From the NCBI RefSeq assembly GCF_018122625.2, contig NZ_JAGQFT020000005.1, positions 278,651-342,650 on the forward strand: DNA of 64,000 nt. The letters are read 5' to 3'. Shown here in pieces: positions 26,422 through 36,331 of this stretch. Below the pieces are notes generated by a model. The model saw only the letters and a program-made list of their open reading frames with translations. It was not told where the DNA came from and searched no databases. This DNA comes from Coralloluteibacterium stylophorae (lineage in GTDB: Bacteria; Pseudomonadota; Gammaproteobacteria; Xanthomonadales; Xanthomonadaceae). The translations under genes and the position numbers were made by a program. Positions within the stretch are counted from its first letter, which is position 1; the number at the start of each line of letters is the position of its first letter.

Positions 26422-28475
26422 ACGCGGCGCCGACGGTGCGGATCCTGGTCGTCGACGACAACCCGGCCAGCCGCTACGCCACCCGCCGCATCCTCAATGC
26501 CGGCGGCTACGCCACCGACGAGGCCGCATCGGGCCGGGACGCGCTGGCGCAGGCCGCGGCGGCGGACCTGGTGATCCTCGACATCAACCTGCCCGACCTG
26601 TCGGGCTTCGAGGTCTGCCGGCGGCTGCGCGCCGATCCCGCGACCGGCTCGACGCCGGTCATCCACATCTCCGCGGCCGCGGTCACCACCCGCGACGTGG
26701 TCAGCGGCCTCGACGGCGGCGCCGACGCCTACTTCGTGCACCCGGTCGAGCCCGCGGTGCTGCTGGCCACGGTCGGCACCCTGCTGCGCGCGCGCAGCGC
26801 CGAGCGCCGGCTGCGGCGCAGCGAGCGCCGCTTCCGCGCGGTGGTCGAGCGCGCCGACACCGGCATCGTCCTGCTCGACGACGACTGGGCGCTGGTGGAG
26901 GTCAACCCGCATTTCGCGCGGCTGCTCGGCCAGCCGCAGGCCGTGCTGCAGGGGCAGCCGCTCGGTGCGCTGCTGGCCGATGACGGCGGCGCGCGGCTGG
27001 CGGAGATCGACGCGGCGCGCGCGCGCGACGAGCCCTGGGCCGGGGTGCTGTCGCTGCGCGGGTCCGGCGGGCGCGCGATCGAGACCGAATGGCGCTTCAG
27101 CTCCGGCTGGGAGAGCGGCACTCGCCTGGCCACCGTCACCGACGTCAGCGAGCGCCACGCCATGGAGCGCGTGCGCGAACTGCTGCTCGAGCGCGAGCGT
27201 TCCGCGCTTGCCGACAGCGAGCGCGCGCGCAGCGAGGCCGAGCGCGCCAACGAGGGTCTCGAGCTGCGGGTGTGGGAGCGCACCGCCGACCTGATCGAGG
27301 CCAATACCCGGCTGGAGGCCGAGATCCGCGAGCGCGAGCGCGCCGAGGCGCAGCTGCGCCAGTCGCAGAAGATGGAGGCGGTCGGCCGCCTCACCGGCGG
27401 TATCGCCCACGACTTCAACAACCTGCTGACCGCGATGACCGGCAACCTGGAGCTGTTGCGCCGGCGCCTGGGCACCGATGCCGATCCGCGCAGCGGACGC
27501 TATCTGGAGGCCGCGCTCGACGCCACCGGCCGCGCGGCCTCGCTGACCCACCGCCTGCTGGCCTTCTCGCGGCAGCAGGTGCTGGCGCCGAAGGCGGTCG
27601 ATCCGCTGGCTCTCGCCATCTCGATGCAGGACATGCTCGAGCGCACGCTCGGCGAGTCGGTCCGCTTGGTGATCGATCCCGCAGTCGTCCCCCACAGCGT
27701 GCTGTGCGACGCCAACCAGCTCGAGAACGTCCTGCTCAACCTGGTCATCAACGCGCGCGACGCCATGCCCGAGGGCGGCACCATCCGCATAAGCTGCAGC
27801 GACGCGCCCACCCCCGGCGGCGCCGGCGGCCAGGTGCGGCTGGATGTCGCCGACACCGGCACCGGCATCGCGCCCGAGGTCGTCGACAAGATCTTCGAGC
27901 CGTTCTTCACCACCAAGCCCAGCGGCCAGGGCACCGGCCTGGGCCTGTCGATGGTCTACGGCTTCGCGGCGCAGTCCGGCGGGCACGTCGCGGTGCAGTC
28001 GGAGCTGGGCCGGGGCAGCACCTTCTCGCTGTGGCTGCCGCGTGCCGACGAGGCCGGGCCGCTTCCGGCGCGGGCCACGGCGGTGGTGCCGCCGTCGGCG
28101 CGCGGAGAGCGGCTGCTCCTGCTCGAGGACAACGGCAGCGTGCGTCCGGTGCTCGCCGAGGCCCTGCGCCAGCTCGGCTACGCGGTGGTGGAGGCCGCCG
28201 ATGGCGAGGAGGCGCTGCGCCTGCTGGACGAGAGCGCCGACATCGACCTGGTCGTCTCCGACATCGGCCTGCCCGGCGCCGACGGGCGCGAGATCGTCGC
28301 GCGTGCGCGGGAGCGGCGCCCGGACCTGCCGGTCCTGTTCGTCACCGGCTATGCGCAGCCGACCGCGGGAGCGGCCCCCGACACGCCGCCCAACGCCAGC
28401 ATCCTGAGCAAGCCGGTGCGTCTGGAGACGCTGGCCGTCGCTGTGCGCGACATGCTCGACCGGCAGCCGGACTGA
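26418..28475 (+). CDS. Hybrid histidine kinase (REC-PAS-HisKA-HATPase-REC)
   Basis: A 685-residue protein. Receiver 1 covers about 8-120 (Asp55 in [10 protein letters not shown]). It is followed by a PAS domain (about 140-245), a coiled coil, HisKA with [15 protein letters not shown], HATPase_c ([24 protein letters not shown]) and a C-terminal receiver (phospho-Asp in [12 protein letters not shown]). The start is a GTG overlapping the stop of the previous kinase. Receiver 1 is a likely target of that kinase. There is no DNA-binding output, so the final effector must lie elsewhere or be the REC/GGDEF/EAL protein downstream of the tRNA (inference). Confidence 0.92.
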   Translation: MNAAPTVRILVVDDNPASRYATRRILNAGGYATDEAASGRDALAQAAAADLVILDINLPDLSGFEVCRRLRADPATGSTPVIHISAAAVTTRDVVSGLDGGADAYFVHPVEPAVLLATVGTLLRARSAERRLRRSERRFRAVVERADTGIVLLDDDWALVEVNPHFARLLGQPQAVLQGQPLGALLADDGGARLAEIDAARARDEPWAGVLSLRGSGGRAIETEWRFSSGWESGTRLATVTDVSERHAMERVRELLLERERSALADSERARSEAERANEGLELRVWERTADLIEANTRLEAEIRERERAEAQLRQSQKMEAVGRLTGGIAHDFNNLLTAMTGNLELLRRRLGTDADPRSGRYLEAALDATGRAASLTHRLLAFSRQQVLAPKAVDPLALAISMQDMLERTLGESVRLVIDPAVVPHSVLCDANQLENVLLNLVINARDAMPEGGTIRISCSDAPTPGGAGGQVRLDVADTGTGIAPEVVDKIFEPFFTTKPSGQGTGLGLSMVYGFAAQSGGHVAVQSELGRGSTFSLWLPRADEAGPLPARATAVVPPSARGERLLLLEDNGSVRPVLAEALRQLGYAVVEAADGEEALRLLDESADIDLVVSDIGLPGADGREIVARARERRPDLPVLFVTGYAQPTAGAAPDTPPNASILSKPVRLETLAVAVRDMLDRQPD

Positions 28476-28508
28476 CGATCCGCCGGTTCATGCCGGCCGG
28501 CCGCCGGG

Positions 28509-28655
28509 TCAGGAGAACCTGCCGCAGGCGATCGGGTCGCTCGCCGGGAACGTCTCGTCCAGCGCCTCGTCGAGCCGCGCCTTGGCACGCGCCTCGGCCT
28601 GCGCCGGCGACGGATCCTGCGCCGGATCGTCGGGATCCTCGGGGTCGGGATGCAT
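28509..28655 (-). CDS. Conserved small acidic protein with DETFPASDP motif
   Basis: A 48-residue protein (MHPDPEDPDDPAQ...). The second half, ARLDEALDETFPASDPIA, is a motif I recall in many short uncharacterised proteobacterial proteins. The body is acidic and Pro/Ala-rich, with no signal or membrane segment. It is short, but codon use and the conserved motif support it. It lies antisense between the hybrid kinase gene and the tRNA. Function unknown. Confidence 0.6.
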   Translation of the reverse strand: MHPDPEDPDDPAQDPSPAQAEARAKARLDEALDETFPASDPIACGRFS

Positions 28656-28786
28656 GGGCGGGCTCGCTCCCCACGCGCATCGGCACGCGCGATGGGAGCC
28701 ACGCTACGGCCTGCACAGGCGCCGCATCCTGCACCTGCGTGCGCCATCGCAGCGCAGCGAAGCGCCGATGCAGGCGGGAAGGGGGA

Positions 28787-28863
28787 TGGCGCGCCTGGAG
28801 GGATTCGAACCCCCGACCAACGGCTTCGGAAGCCGCTACTCTATCCGGCTGAGCTACAGGCGC
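28787..28863 (-). tRNA. tRNA-Arg (anticodon CCG)
   Basis: The minus strand folds as a complete cloverleaf: acceptor GCGCCTG/CAGGCGC, D arm with GCTCAG, anticodon loop TTCCGAA (CCG, reading CGG), T loop TTCGAATC, discriminator G and an encoded CCA. It totals 77 bases. Confidence 0.96.
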
Positions 28864-28945
28864 GAGCCGTGCATTCTTGCATGATGCGGCGTGCAAGGCG
28901 AGCCGGGGTCGCTACCATGGCCGCCTCGCCCTCCGCGGAATCGCC

Positions 28946-31477
28946 ATGCAGCGGCAGTACCTCAGGAACCGGGGCAGGATCCTGGTCGTCGACACCAGCC
29001 GCCAGCGCGCCGAGCGCGTCGCGGCGCTGTGTGGTGGCGAGGCCGAGGAGGCCCTGGGCACGTCGGCGACGAGCGTCGACCACGGCGCCAGCTACCGCTC
29101 CGGGCTGGTCCGCCTGGCGGCGGGCGAGGCGGGCCACTACGCCGCCTGCCTGGTCCATGCCGGCATCGATTCCGGCGGTGCCGTGGCCTGGATCCGCGAG
29201 GTGCGCACGCGCGGGTACGCGATGCCGATCGTGATCTATGGCGAGTCCGCCGGTGCGCTCGGGCACGAGGGCGGACAGGGCGTGGAGGCTGTGCTGCTCG
29301 ACGATGACGACGCGCTCGCCGCGGCCGCACTCGACGCGGTGTTCGCCGGCATCGGCGCCACGCCGCCGGCCGCGCCCGCCGCGCCTGCGGCGGATCCGGC
29401 CCTGCTGCACGCCTCGCTCGACCGGCATCCGGTGCCGACGGCGGTGGTCGGCGAGGACCCGCTGCGCCCGCTGCTCTACGCCAACGCGGCCTTCCAGCGC
29501 CTGCTCGGCATCGGTGCGGCCGATGCGGATGCGGATGCGGCCGCGTTCGCCCGCGCGACCGCGCTGCCGACTTCGCGCCGCCCGCTGCTGCGCCTGCTGC
29601 GCGCGCGCCTGCGCGGACGCCGCGCCAGCGAGACCGCCACCCTGCTCGACTGCGACGGCGGCCGGCGACGGGTGGAGATCGACTACGTGCCGCTCGGCGC
29701 CGGCCGCCGCGGCCTGGTGTCGCTGCGCGCGACCGGCGGCGGCGACCTGCCGCCGGTGCGCGTGCTGGAGATCGATCCGGTCTGCGGCATTCCCCGCTTC
29801 GGTGCCGGCAACGACTATCTCAATGCCGCGCTGGAAGCCGCCGGCGCCAGCGGCGGCCGCGTGGCCGTCTACCACGTCGACCTCGACGGCTTCCGCGCGG
29901 TCAACGACAACATGGACGAGACCGTCGGCAACCAGGCGCTGGCCCAGGTCGCCGAGCGCCTGCGCACCCTGCTCGCCGAGCGCGGGCGCGTGTGGCGGCT
30001 GGTCAGCGACGAGTTCGTGGCGGTGGTGCCGCTGCGTGCGGCCGAGCTCGAGCCGATGGCGCTGGGCGAAGCGCTGCGCGCGCGCCTGGAGGCGCCGATC
30101 ACGATCCTGCCCTACAACGTGTTCCTCACCGCCACGGTGGGCGTGGCGCTGTTCCCCGACCACGCCCAGGACGCCGCCGGCGTGCTCGCGTGCGCGGCGG
30201 CGGCGATGATGCAGAGCAAGCGCACCGACGTGAACGCGGTGCGCATGTACAGCGACAGCGAGCGCGAACGCCGCGAGCGCCACACCCTGGGCTACCGCAT
30301 CAGCCAGGCGCTGGCCAACGGCGAGATGACGCTCGAGTACCAGCCGCAGGTGCGCGCGCAGGACGCGCGCATCATCGCCTTCGAGGCGCTGCTGCGCTGG
30401 CAGTCGCCGCAGCACGGCCTGCTGACCGCCTCGCGGTTCATGCACATCGCCGACCGCCAGGGCCTGCTGGTGGCGCTGGGCGACTGGGCGCTGGACACCG
30501 CCTGCAGCCAGCTGTCGGGCTGGATCCGGCGCGGTTTCGACGATGTCGGGGTGACGGTCAACATCGCCGGGCGGCAGCTGCTGCGGCCGCGCTTCGCGGA
30601 GGAGGTCGAGGCGGCGCTGACCCGTCACGGGGTGCCGGCGGCGCGGCTGGACCTGGAGATCGCCGAGAACGCGCTGGCCACCAATTTCCCGCGCGTGCGG
30701 CGCACGCTGGCGGCGCTGAAGGAGATCGGCGTCGGCCTCACCCTCGACGACTTCGGCGTCGACCGCTCCGGCCTCGGCTACCTCGCCCAGATCCCGGTCG
30801 ACAAGCTCAAGATCGACCGCAGCTTCGTCGGCGGCATCTCCACCGACGCCGGCGAGGCGGTGATCGCGCGCGCGATCATCGCCATGGGCCACGAACTCGG
30901 GCTCCGGGTGATGGCCGAGGGCGTCGAGACCGAGGCCCAGCTCGGCTACCTGCGCCGCAACCACTGCGACGAGCTGCAGGGACACCTGTTCGCCGCGGCG
31001 ATGCCGGGCGCCGAGGCCGAGGCGCTGCTGCACCGCCGCGTGCTGCGGCCGGAGGCCTTCGCCGCCACCCGTCCCGACCGCACCCTGCTGCTGCTCGACG
31101 ACGAGGAGAACGTGCTGCGCTCGCTGGTGCGCCTGTTCCGCGCCGACGGCTACCGGATCCTGACCGCGGCCAACGTGCGCGATGCCTTCCAGCTCCTGGC
31201 CACCCACCACGTGCAGGTGATCCTCTCCGACCAGCGCATGTCGGACATGAGCGGCACCGAGTTCCTCGGCAAGGTCAAGGAGCTCTACCCCGACACGGTG
31301 CGCCTGATCCTGTCCGGCTACACCGACCTCGCCACCGTCACCGACGCGATCAACCGCGGCGCGATCTACCGCTTCCTGACCAAGCCGTGGAACGACGACG
31401 AGCTGCGTGCCCACATCGGCGAGGCGTTCCGGACCTGGAGCGCGCAGTCGCAGCGCACGCGCGAGCGCGCCCGCTGA
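28946..31477 (+). CDS. EAL phosphodiesterase with degenerate GGDEF and C-terminal receiver
   Basis: An 843-residue signalling protein. The N-terminus (about 1-130) looks like a receiver-type fold without clear catalytic residues; then come a PAS-like region and a GGDEF domain (about 285-440) whose active site reads WRLVSDEFVAVV, so the GG is lost and cyclase activity is unlikely. The EAL domain (about 455-700) is intact: AFEALLRWQSP, LTLDDFGVD, DKLKIDRSFVGG, MAEGVETEAQ. A receiver ends the protein (LLLDDEENV; ILSDQRMSDMSG; LTKPWNDDEL). It probably degrades cyclic di-GMP under receiver control. It follows the stressosome/kinase run, separated by the tRNA, and could be its output (inference). 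Confidence 0.88.
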   Translation: MQRQYLRNRGRILVVDTSRQRAERVAALCGGEAEEALGTSATSVDHGASYRSGLVRLAAGEAGHYAACLVHAGIDSGGAVAWIREVRTRGYAMPIVIYGESAGALGHEGGQGVEAVLLDDDDALAAAALDAVFAGIGATPPAAPAAPAADPALLHASLDRHPVPTAVVGEDPLRPLLYANAAFQRLLGIGAADADADAAAFARATALPTSRRPLLRLLRARLRGRRASETATLLDCDGGRRRVEIDYVPLGAGRRGLVSLRATGGGDLPPVRVLEIDPVCGIPRFGAGNDYLNAALEAAGASGGRVAVYHVDLDGFRAVNDNMDETVGNQALAQVAERLRTLLAERGRVWRLVSDEFVAVVPLRAAELEPMALGEALRARLEAPITILPYNVFLTATVGVALFPDHAQDAAGVLACAAAAMMQSKRTDVNAVRMYSDSERERRERHTLGYRISQALANGEMTLEYQPQVRAQDARIIAFEALLRWQSPQHGLLTASRFMHIADRQGLLVALGDWALDTACSQLSGWIRRGFDDVGVTVNIAGRQLLRPRFAEEVEAALTRHGVPAARLDLEIAENALATNFPRVRRTLAALKEIGVGLTLDDFGVDRSGLGYLAQIPVDKLKIDRSFVGGISTDAGEAVIARAIIAMGHELGLRVMAEGVETEAQLGYLRRNHCDELQGHLFAAAMPGAEAEALLHRRVLRPEAFAATRPDRTLLLLDDEENVLRSLVRLFRADGYRILTAANVRDAFQLLATHHVQVILSDQRMSDMSGTEFLGKVKELYPDTVRLILSGYTDLATVTDAINRGAIYRFLTKPWNDDELRAHIGEAFRTWSAQSQRTRERAR

Positions 31478-31486
31478 CCGCCCGCG

Positions 31487-32743
31487 TCAGCCGCGCAGGC
31501 GCGGCAGGCCGTGCTCGTCGCGGTCCTCGGCGACGGCCTCGTCGCCGATCCGCTCGCGCAGGCCGCGGCCGGGCAGGGCGAGCGTCGCCTCGCCGCGCGC
31601 GCTGCGCAGCGCGTTGAGGTAGCACAGCCGCGCCGTCTCGCCGTCGCCGCGCTCGCTGTAGAGATGGCCCAGCTCCTCCCAGGCCTCGCCGTCCGCACCC
31701 TGCGCCAGCGCGCGGTGCAGGTGGTCGAGCGCGGGACCGCTGCGCCCGTGCTCGCGCTCCAGGCGGGCGACGGTGACCAGCAGGGCGGGGCTGTTCGGGT
31801 GCCGGTGCAGCCAGGTCGCGGCCGCGCCGAGCCGCAGGTCGTCGTGCGGCGCCGCCGGCAGGCGCCCGTAGCTCGCCGCCAGCGCTTCGTCCCAGCGTGC
31901 GTCCAGCGCGTTGCCGAGGGCGACCGCGGCGGCGACCTGCATGCCGAGTCCGCCGGCGCGCTCGGCGTAGGCGCCGACCACCTCGGGCTCGTTGCGCAGC
32001 GCCTTGGGGATGCGGTCCCAGGCCGCGGCGAGGGCGTCGGCGTCCGGAGCCTCCCGGAGTGCCTGCGCGGCCACCTGGCGTTCGAGGGCGGCGCGGCCCT
32101 CCTCGTCCAGAACCTGCGCCTGGCGCAGGCCGCCGAGCAGGTTCCAGGCCTCGCCAGCGCGGCCGGCCGCGAGCAGCGCGCGGATCCGCAGCAGCTGGCC
32201 CCGTGGCGGCAGCGCCCCGCGGACGGCGAGGGGCTCCAGCCCCGCGGCGGCGTCGGCCGGACGGCCCTCGGCCAGCGCGGCGTCGGCCTGGGCCAGCGCG
32301 GCGGCGTGCGCGTCGATCCGCGCCAGCTCGCCGAGATGGGCATCGCAGCGGTCGCGGTCGCCACGCGCCCATGCGGCGCGGGCCGCGTTGAGCAGGGCGA
32401 CCGCGCGCAGGCCGGCGTCCTCGGCGGCCTGCAGCAGCGTCGCCTCGGCCCGCTGCCAGCGGCCCTCGTGCAGCGCGCCGAGGCCGCTGGCCAGACGCAC
32501 CCGCGAACGCCGGCGCCGATGCCCGCGCCAGGCGTCCACCGGCAGCATCAGCAGGCGCAGCACCAGGCCGCCGAGCAGGATCGCGACCAGCAGCGCGAGA
32601 ACGGCGAAGGCGACCGAGGTTTCGACCGTCCAGCCGCGGATCTCGATCAGCAGCAGGCCCGGATCGGCCAGCAGCAGGGTCGCCCCCAGCGCGCCGAGCA
32701 CCGCCAGGAACAGCCAGAACAGCAGGCTGCGGAACGGGCTCAT
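31487..32743 (-). CDS. hemY: HemY-like TPR protein of the heme cluster
   Basis: A 418-residue inner-membrane protein: two N-terminal helices (LLFWLFLAVLGALGATLLLA and VAFAVLALLVAILLGGLVLR) followed by TPR-like helices (for example PALDHLHRALAQGADGEAWE). This is the gammaproteobacterial HemY, distinct from protoporphyrinogen oxidase. It is needed for normal porphyrin flux, but its biochemical role is not settled. The start overlaps the hemX stop (ATGA). Confidence 0.9.
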   Translation of the reverse strand: MSPFRSLLFWLFLAVLGALGATLLLADPGLLLIEIRGWTVETSVAFAVLALLVAILLGGLVLRLLMLPVDAWRGHRRRRSRVRLASGLGALHEGRWQRAEATLLQAAEDAGLRAVALLNAARAAWARGDRDRCDAHLGELARIDAHAAALAQADAALAEGRPADAAAGLEPLAVRGALPPRGQLLRIRALLAAGRAGEAWNLLGGLRQAQVLDEEGRAALERQVAAQALREAPDADALAAAWDRIPKALRNEPEVVGAYAERAGGLGMQVAAAVALGNALDARWDEALAASYGRLPAAPHDDLRLGAAATWLHRHPNSPALLVTVARLEREHGRSGPALDHLHRALAQGADGEAWEELGHLYSERGDGETARLCYLNALRSARGEATLALPGRGLRERIGDEAVAEDRDEHGLPRLRG

Positions 32744-33921
32744 GGCTGCGCCGCTCCCGCGTCCTCGCGCGCCGGCTCGGTCTGCGGACCGGTGTCGACG
32801 TCGATATCGGTGTCGTCGGCCGGGCCGGGCGACGCCGGCGCCCAGGCCGGCTCGACCAGGCGCAGGCCGCGCAGCTGTTCGAGCGTCGAGCCGAGCAGCG
32901 GCACCTCGAAGTCGAGCGGGCGCCCGGCGAGCGCGCGCAGCCGCTCGCGGCGTTCGCGCACCTCCGGGGTGTCGGCGAACAGGTGGCCGAGGCGCGTTTC
33001 GATCCGGCCGATGGCATCGTCGAACGCCATCGCGTCGCGACGCTCCGCGGCTACCCGCGCGAGGGTCAGTTCGACCCGCAGCGCCTGCAGCGCGGCGGCG
33101 CGCTCGGCAGGCGCCACCCGTTCGACGTCGTCGGCGTCGCTGCGGCGCACGCGGACCAGGCGCGAGAGCAGGCGTTCGGCGGTGCCGGGCGTGGCCGCCG
33201 TCGCGTCGTCGTCCTGCGCCATCAGCGTCGGCGCGGGCAGCTGCGGCAGCGCCGACTCCAGCGCGGCGAGTTCGCCCACCGCGCGGTCGCGCGGATCCTC
33301 GCCCACCGCGCGCAGCGCCGCGAGTTCCTGCTCGAGGCTCTGGCGCAGGTTGGTGTAGGCGGGATCCTCGGCGTTGCGCAGCACGTCGCGCGCGGCGGCG
33401 TAGGCGCGGCGCGCGGCATCGATGTCGCCGGCCAGTTCCAGCCGCTGGCGGCCGAGCGACAGCAGCAGCTCGACCTCGTCCAGGCGCAGCCCCGCGTCGC
33501 CGCGCGCGCGGCGCTCGCTGAGCTGGTTGACGCTCTCCTCGAGCAGCTCGGCGCGGCGCGAGAACGCCAGCGCTTCCTCGCGCACCAGGCGCAGGCCGTT
33601 GCTGGCGTCGCCCAGGCGTCGCTCCAGGCGGCGCTGCTCGTCCTCGAGGAGGCGGGCGGTCTGCTCCATCGCCTCCAGGCGGCGCTCGGTCGGATCGGGA
33701 TCCATCTCCTCCGCTGCGGCGCCAGCGGACGCCCGGCGCGGCCCCGTGTCCGCCGGCAGCTCGATCCAGCCGCTGCGCCAGGCGTACCAGGCCCCGACGG
33801 CGAGGCAGCCGAGCAGGATCAACAGGAGCAGGAGCCAGGCGAGGCCACGGCCGGAGCGGCGGGATTCGCGGGCGGGCGGGGGCGGGACCGGGGTCTCCGG
33901 CGTCGACGCGGATTCGTTCAC
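32740..33921 (-). CDS. hemX: HemX-like uroporphyrinogen-III C-methyltransferase family protein
   Basis: A 393-residue protein with a cytosolic Pro-rich N-terminus, one membrane helix (GLAWLLLLLILLGCLAVGAW) and a long periplasmic coiled-coil region, as in HemX. Despite the family name it lacks the methyltransferase fold, and its role is uncertain. It stands in the order hemD-hemX-hemY. Confidence 0.9.
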   Translation of the reverse strand: MNESASTPETPVPPPPARESRRSGRGLAWLLLLLILLGCLAVGAWYAWRSGWIELPADTGPRRASAGAAAEEMDPDPTERRLEAMEQTARLLEDEQRRLERRLGDASNGLRLVREEALAFSRRAELLEESVNQLSERRARGDAGLRLDEVELLLSLGRQRLELAGDIDAARRAYAAARDVLRNAEDPAYTNLRQSLEQELAALRAVGEDPRDRAVGELAALESALPQLPAPTLMAQDDDATAATPGTAERLLSRLVRVRRSDADDVERVAPAERAAALQALRVELTLARVAAERRDAMAFDDAIGRIETRLGHLFADTPEVRERRERLRALAGRPLDFEVPLLGSTLEQLRGLRLVEPAWAPASPGPADDTDIDVDTGPQTEPAREDAGAAQP

Positions 33922-33960
33922 GACGCGGTGCGCGCTCAGGGGGTCAGGGATGCGCGCATG

Positions 33961-34755
33961 CTACCGGATGGCGTCGGATCGGGCGTCGAGCACCCATGCG
34001 CCGAGCGCGTCGACCAGTGCCCGCGGCCGGGCGCTGCCGGCGACGGCGATGTGCCGGCCGCCGACGTTCCGCGTCGCGTCGGCCAGGCGGGCGCTGGCGA
34101 CGACGAAGAGCGCCTGGCGCAGGCGGACACGCAGCGGGTCCGGCAACTGCGTCCACGCCGCGTCCAGCGCCTCGCCGCTGCTGATCGCCAGCGCGGTGCG
34201 GGCGATGTCGGCACGGGCGAGGCGGTCGATGCGGGCGGCGGGGATCGCCGCCGGTTCGCGGCGGTAGACCTCGGCGCGCACCAGGCGCGCGCCGCGCGCG
34301 GCGAGCGTCGCGGCGATCAGCCCGCGCCCGCCCGGCGCGGTGACCAGTCCCACCGCGTGGCCGGCCACGCCGGCGAGCGCCGGCAGCGCCAGCAGGCCCT
34401 CGCTGTCCATGCGCGACGGCGCGAGTACCTCGGTCACGCCGGCGCGCCGCAGGGCGGCTGCGGTGCCGGCGCCGACCGCCAGCGCCCGGGCGAGGTCCTG
34501 CAGAGGATGCTGGCGCGCGGCGAAACGCACCGCCGCCGGGCTGCTGAAGATCACCGCCGCACACGCGAGGGCCGCCTGCAGCGCAGGTCGCGCATCGAGC
34601 GCGACCAGGCGCAGCGGCGACAGCGCCAGCGACTCGGCACCGGCGCGCCGCGCCGCGTTGCGCAGCCCCGCGTGCGCACCCGCCGGCCGCAGCGAGACCA
34701 GCGTCCAGCCGCGCAACGGCGCGGATTCCTCCGTACTTGCGCGTATTCGCGGCAT
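33961..34755 (-). CDS. hemD: Uroporphyrinogen-III synthase
   Basis: A 264-residue protein with the diffuse HemD pattern: N-terminal GWTLVSLRPAGAH, central ALPALAGVAGHAVGLVTAPG and the late IAVAGSARPRALVDAL segment. It closes and rearranges hydroxymethylbilane to uroporphyrinogen III. It is the first gene of hemD-hemX-hemY; no hemC is in view. Its start lies only 19 bases from the divergent thioesterase start, so the promoters must overlap or lie in the neighbouring gene. Confidence 0.85.
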   Translation of the reverse strand: MPRIRASTEESAPLRGWTLVSLRPAGAHAGLRNAARRAGAESLALSPLRLVALDARPALQAALACAAVIFSSPAAVRFAARQHPLQDLARALAVGAGTAAALRRAGVTEVLAPSRMDSEGLLALPALAGVAGHAVGLVTAPGGRGLIAATLAARGARLVRAEVYRREPAAIPAARIDRLARADIARTALAISSGEALDAAWTQLPDPLRVRLRQALFVVASARLADATRNVGGRHIAVAGSARPRALVDALGAWVLDARSDAIR

Positions 34756-34774
34756 GCTGGCAGCTTGTCACGCC

Positions 34775-35248
34775 ATGTCCGCCGACGTCACGTTCCCGGC
34801 CGCGCCGATCGAAGCGCTGCACGCGCTCTTCCTCGGGATGCCGCCGGTGCTGGCGATGGGCGCGCGTGCGGTGGCCTACGACGGCGACACGCTGATCCTC
34901 GGGGCGCCGCTCGCGGCCAACCTCAACGACAAGGGCAATGCGTTCGGCGGCAGCCTGTCGTCGCTGATGACGCTGTCGGCCTGGGGCCTGGTGATGCTGC
35001 GCCTGCGCGACGAGGGCCTCGACGGCGAGGTCTACGTGGCCGACAGCAGCGTCCGCTACAGCGCGCCGCTCTACGGCGACCTGCACGCCGAGGCGCGCCT
35101 GGAGGAGCCGGCCGACTGGGCGGGCTTCGTCTCGCTCTACCGCCGCCGCGGACGCGCCAGGCTGTCGCTGCGCGCCTGCATCCGTACCGCCGACGGCGAC
35201 GTGGCCAGTTCGCTGCACGGCCGCTTCGTCGCGCTGTCGTCGAAGTAG
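34775..35248 (+). CDS. YiiD C-terminal-type thioesterase
   Basis: A 157-residue hot-dog-fold protein. Residues NLNDKGNAFGGSLSSLMTLSAW form the typical helix-entry of the 'thioesterase, YiiD C-terminal' family, followed by YVADSSVRYSAPLYGD. It probably cleaves acyl-CoA or acyl-ACP thioesters; substrate unknown. Confidence 0.83.
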   Translation: MSADVTFPAAPIEALHALFLGMPPVLAMGARAVAYDGDTLILGAPLAANLNDKGNAFGGSLSSLMTLSAWGLVMLRLRDEGLDGEVYVADSSVRYSAPLYGDLHAEARLEEPADWAGFVSLYRRRGRARLSLRACIRTADGDVASSLHGRFVALSSK

Positions 35249-35288
35249 CGGTCCGGTGCTTGGCGGCGGCGGAGCGCGCAGGCAGGCT

Positions 35289-35708
35289 ATGCGCATGCCA
35301 CGCCTCCTCCCGATCCTGCTCGCCGCCTGCCTGGTGCTCCCGCTCGGCGGCTGTCCCGCCACCTCGACCCGGCAGCAGACCGTGGACCAGGCGCTCTACA
35401 CCTACGCGGGGATGATCCGCTGGGGCGAGTTCGAGGGCGCCTGGGAGTACGTCGATCCGGAGGTGCGCGAGGCGCAGCCGCTGAGCGACATCGACATCGA
35501 GCGCTACAAGCAGCTGCAGGTCACCGGCTACCACCCCAAGACCTCCGCGCCGACCGCCGACGGTGGGCTGGTGCGCACCGTCGAGATCGCCCTGGTCAAC
35601 CGCCACACCCAGGTCGAACGCACGGTGCAGGTCGTGGAGACCTGGCGCTGGGACGAGGACGCGCAGCGCTTCTGGCTCACCAGCGGCCTGCCGACGTTCG
35701 AGCGCTGA
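35289..35708 (+). CDS. Predicted lipoprotein, function unknown
   Basis: A 139-residue protein with a lipoprotein signal (LLAACLVLPLGGC, Cys22 to be lipidated). The mature part reads like a small alpha+beta domain (QALYTYAGMIRWGEFEGAW...VEIALVNRHTQVERTVQVVE) with a Trp-rich end. I do not recognise a named family. It is on the same strand between the thioesterase and the rhodanese gene, with gaps of 40 and 70 bases. Confidence 0.75.
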   Translation: MRMPRLLPILLAACLVLPLGGCPATSTRQQTVDQALYTYAGMIRWGEFEGAWEYVDPEVREAQPLSDIDIERYKQLQVTGYHPKTSAPTADGGLVRTVEIALVNRHTQVERTVQVVETWRWDEDAQRFWLTSGLPTFER

Positions 35709-35778
35709 GCCGCATCGGTTTTGCGCCGTCGCGGCGATCGGCGACAATCGCCGCCCTTCCGTTGCGCATGTTCCCGCC

Positions 35779-36216
35779 GTGACCCTTGATCAACTGGTCG
35801 ATTTCGCTGGCCGCCATCCCTACCTCTCCCTCGGTTTCGTCGGCCTGACCATCGCCATCGTCGTCAACGAGGTCATGCAGCTGTTCCGAGGTTTCCACGG
35901 CGCGAGCCCGCAGCAGGTCACCGACCTGATGAACCGGCAGAGCGCGCTGGTGATCGACGTCAGCCCGCTCACCGATTTCGAGAAGGCCCACATCCCGGGC
36001 TCCAGGCACGTCGCGATGAACCAGTTCGACCCCGAGAGCAAGCTGCTCGCGGGGGTCAGGGAGCTGCCGGTGGTCGTGGTCTGCCGCGCCGGGCAGACCT
36101 CGGGCGACGCCGCCAGGCGCCTGGTCAAGGCCGGCTTCAGGCACGTCCACGTGCTCGAGGGCGGCATCGCCGCCTGGCGCGCGGCCAACTATCCGGTGGC
36201 CAAGGGCCGCGCCTGA
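35779..36216 (+). CDS. Membrane-anchored rhodanese-like sulfurtransferase
   Basis: A 145-residue protein: an N-terminal helix ([20 protein letters not shown]) and a rhodanese domain with the active-site loop [14 protein letters not shown] (catalytic Cys). It transfers sulfane sulfur; the acceptor is unknown. The start is a GTG, because the nearby ATG at 35768 is out of frame. It commonly sits before secB in this lineage, as it does here. Confidence 0.88.
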   Translation: MTLDQLVDFAGRHPYLSLGFVGLTIAIVVNEVMQLFRGFHGASPQQVTDLMNRQSALVIDVSPLTDFEKAHIPGSRHVAMNQFDPESKLLAGVRELPVVVVCRAGQTSGDAARRLVKAGFRHVHVLEGGIAAWRAANYPVAKGRA

Positions 36217-36331
36217 GCGTGGATCCCGCGTCCCGCGTTTGGGGCGCCACCCGCGGGCGTGGGATACTCCCGGGTCCGATCGCTTCCATATCGTCCGTCG
36301 CTCGACGGCATTACTTTCTACGGAGATCCCG

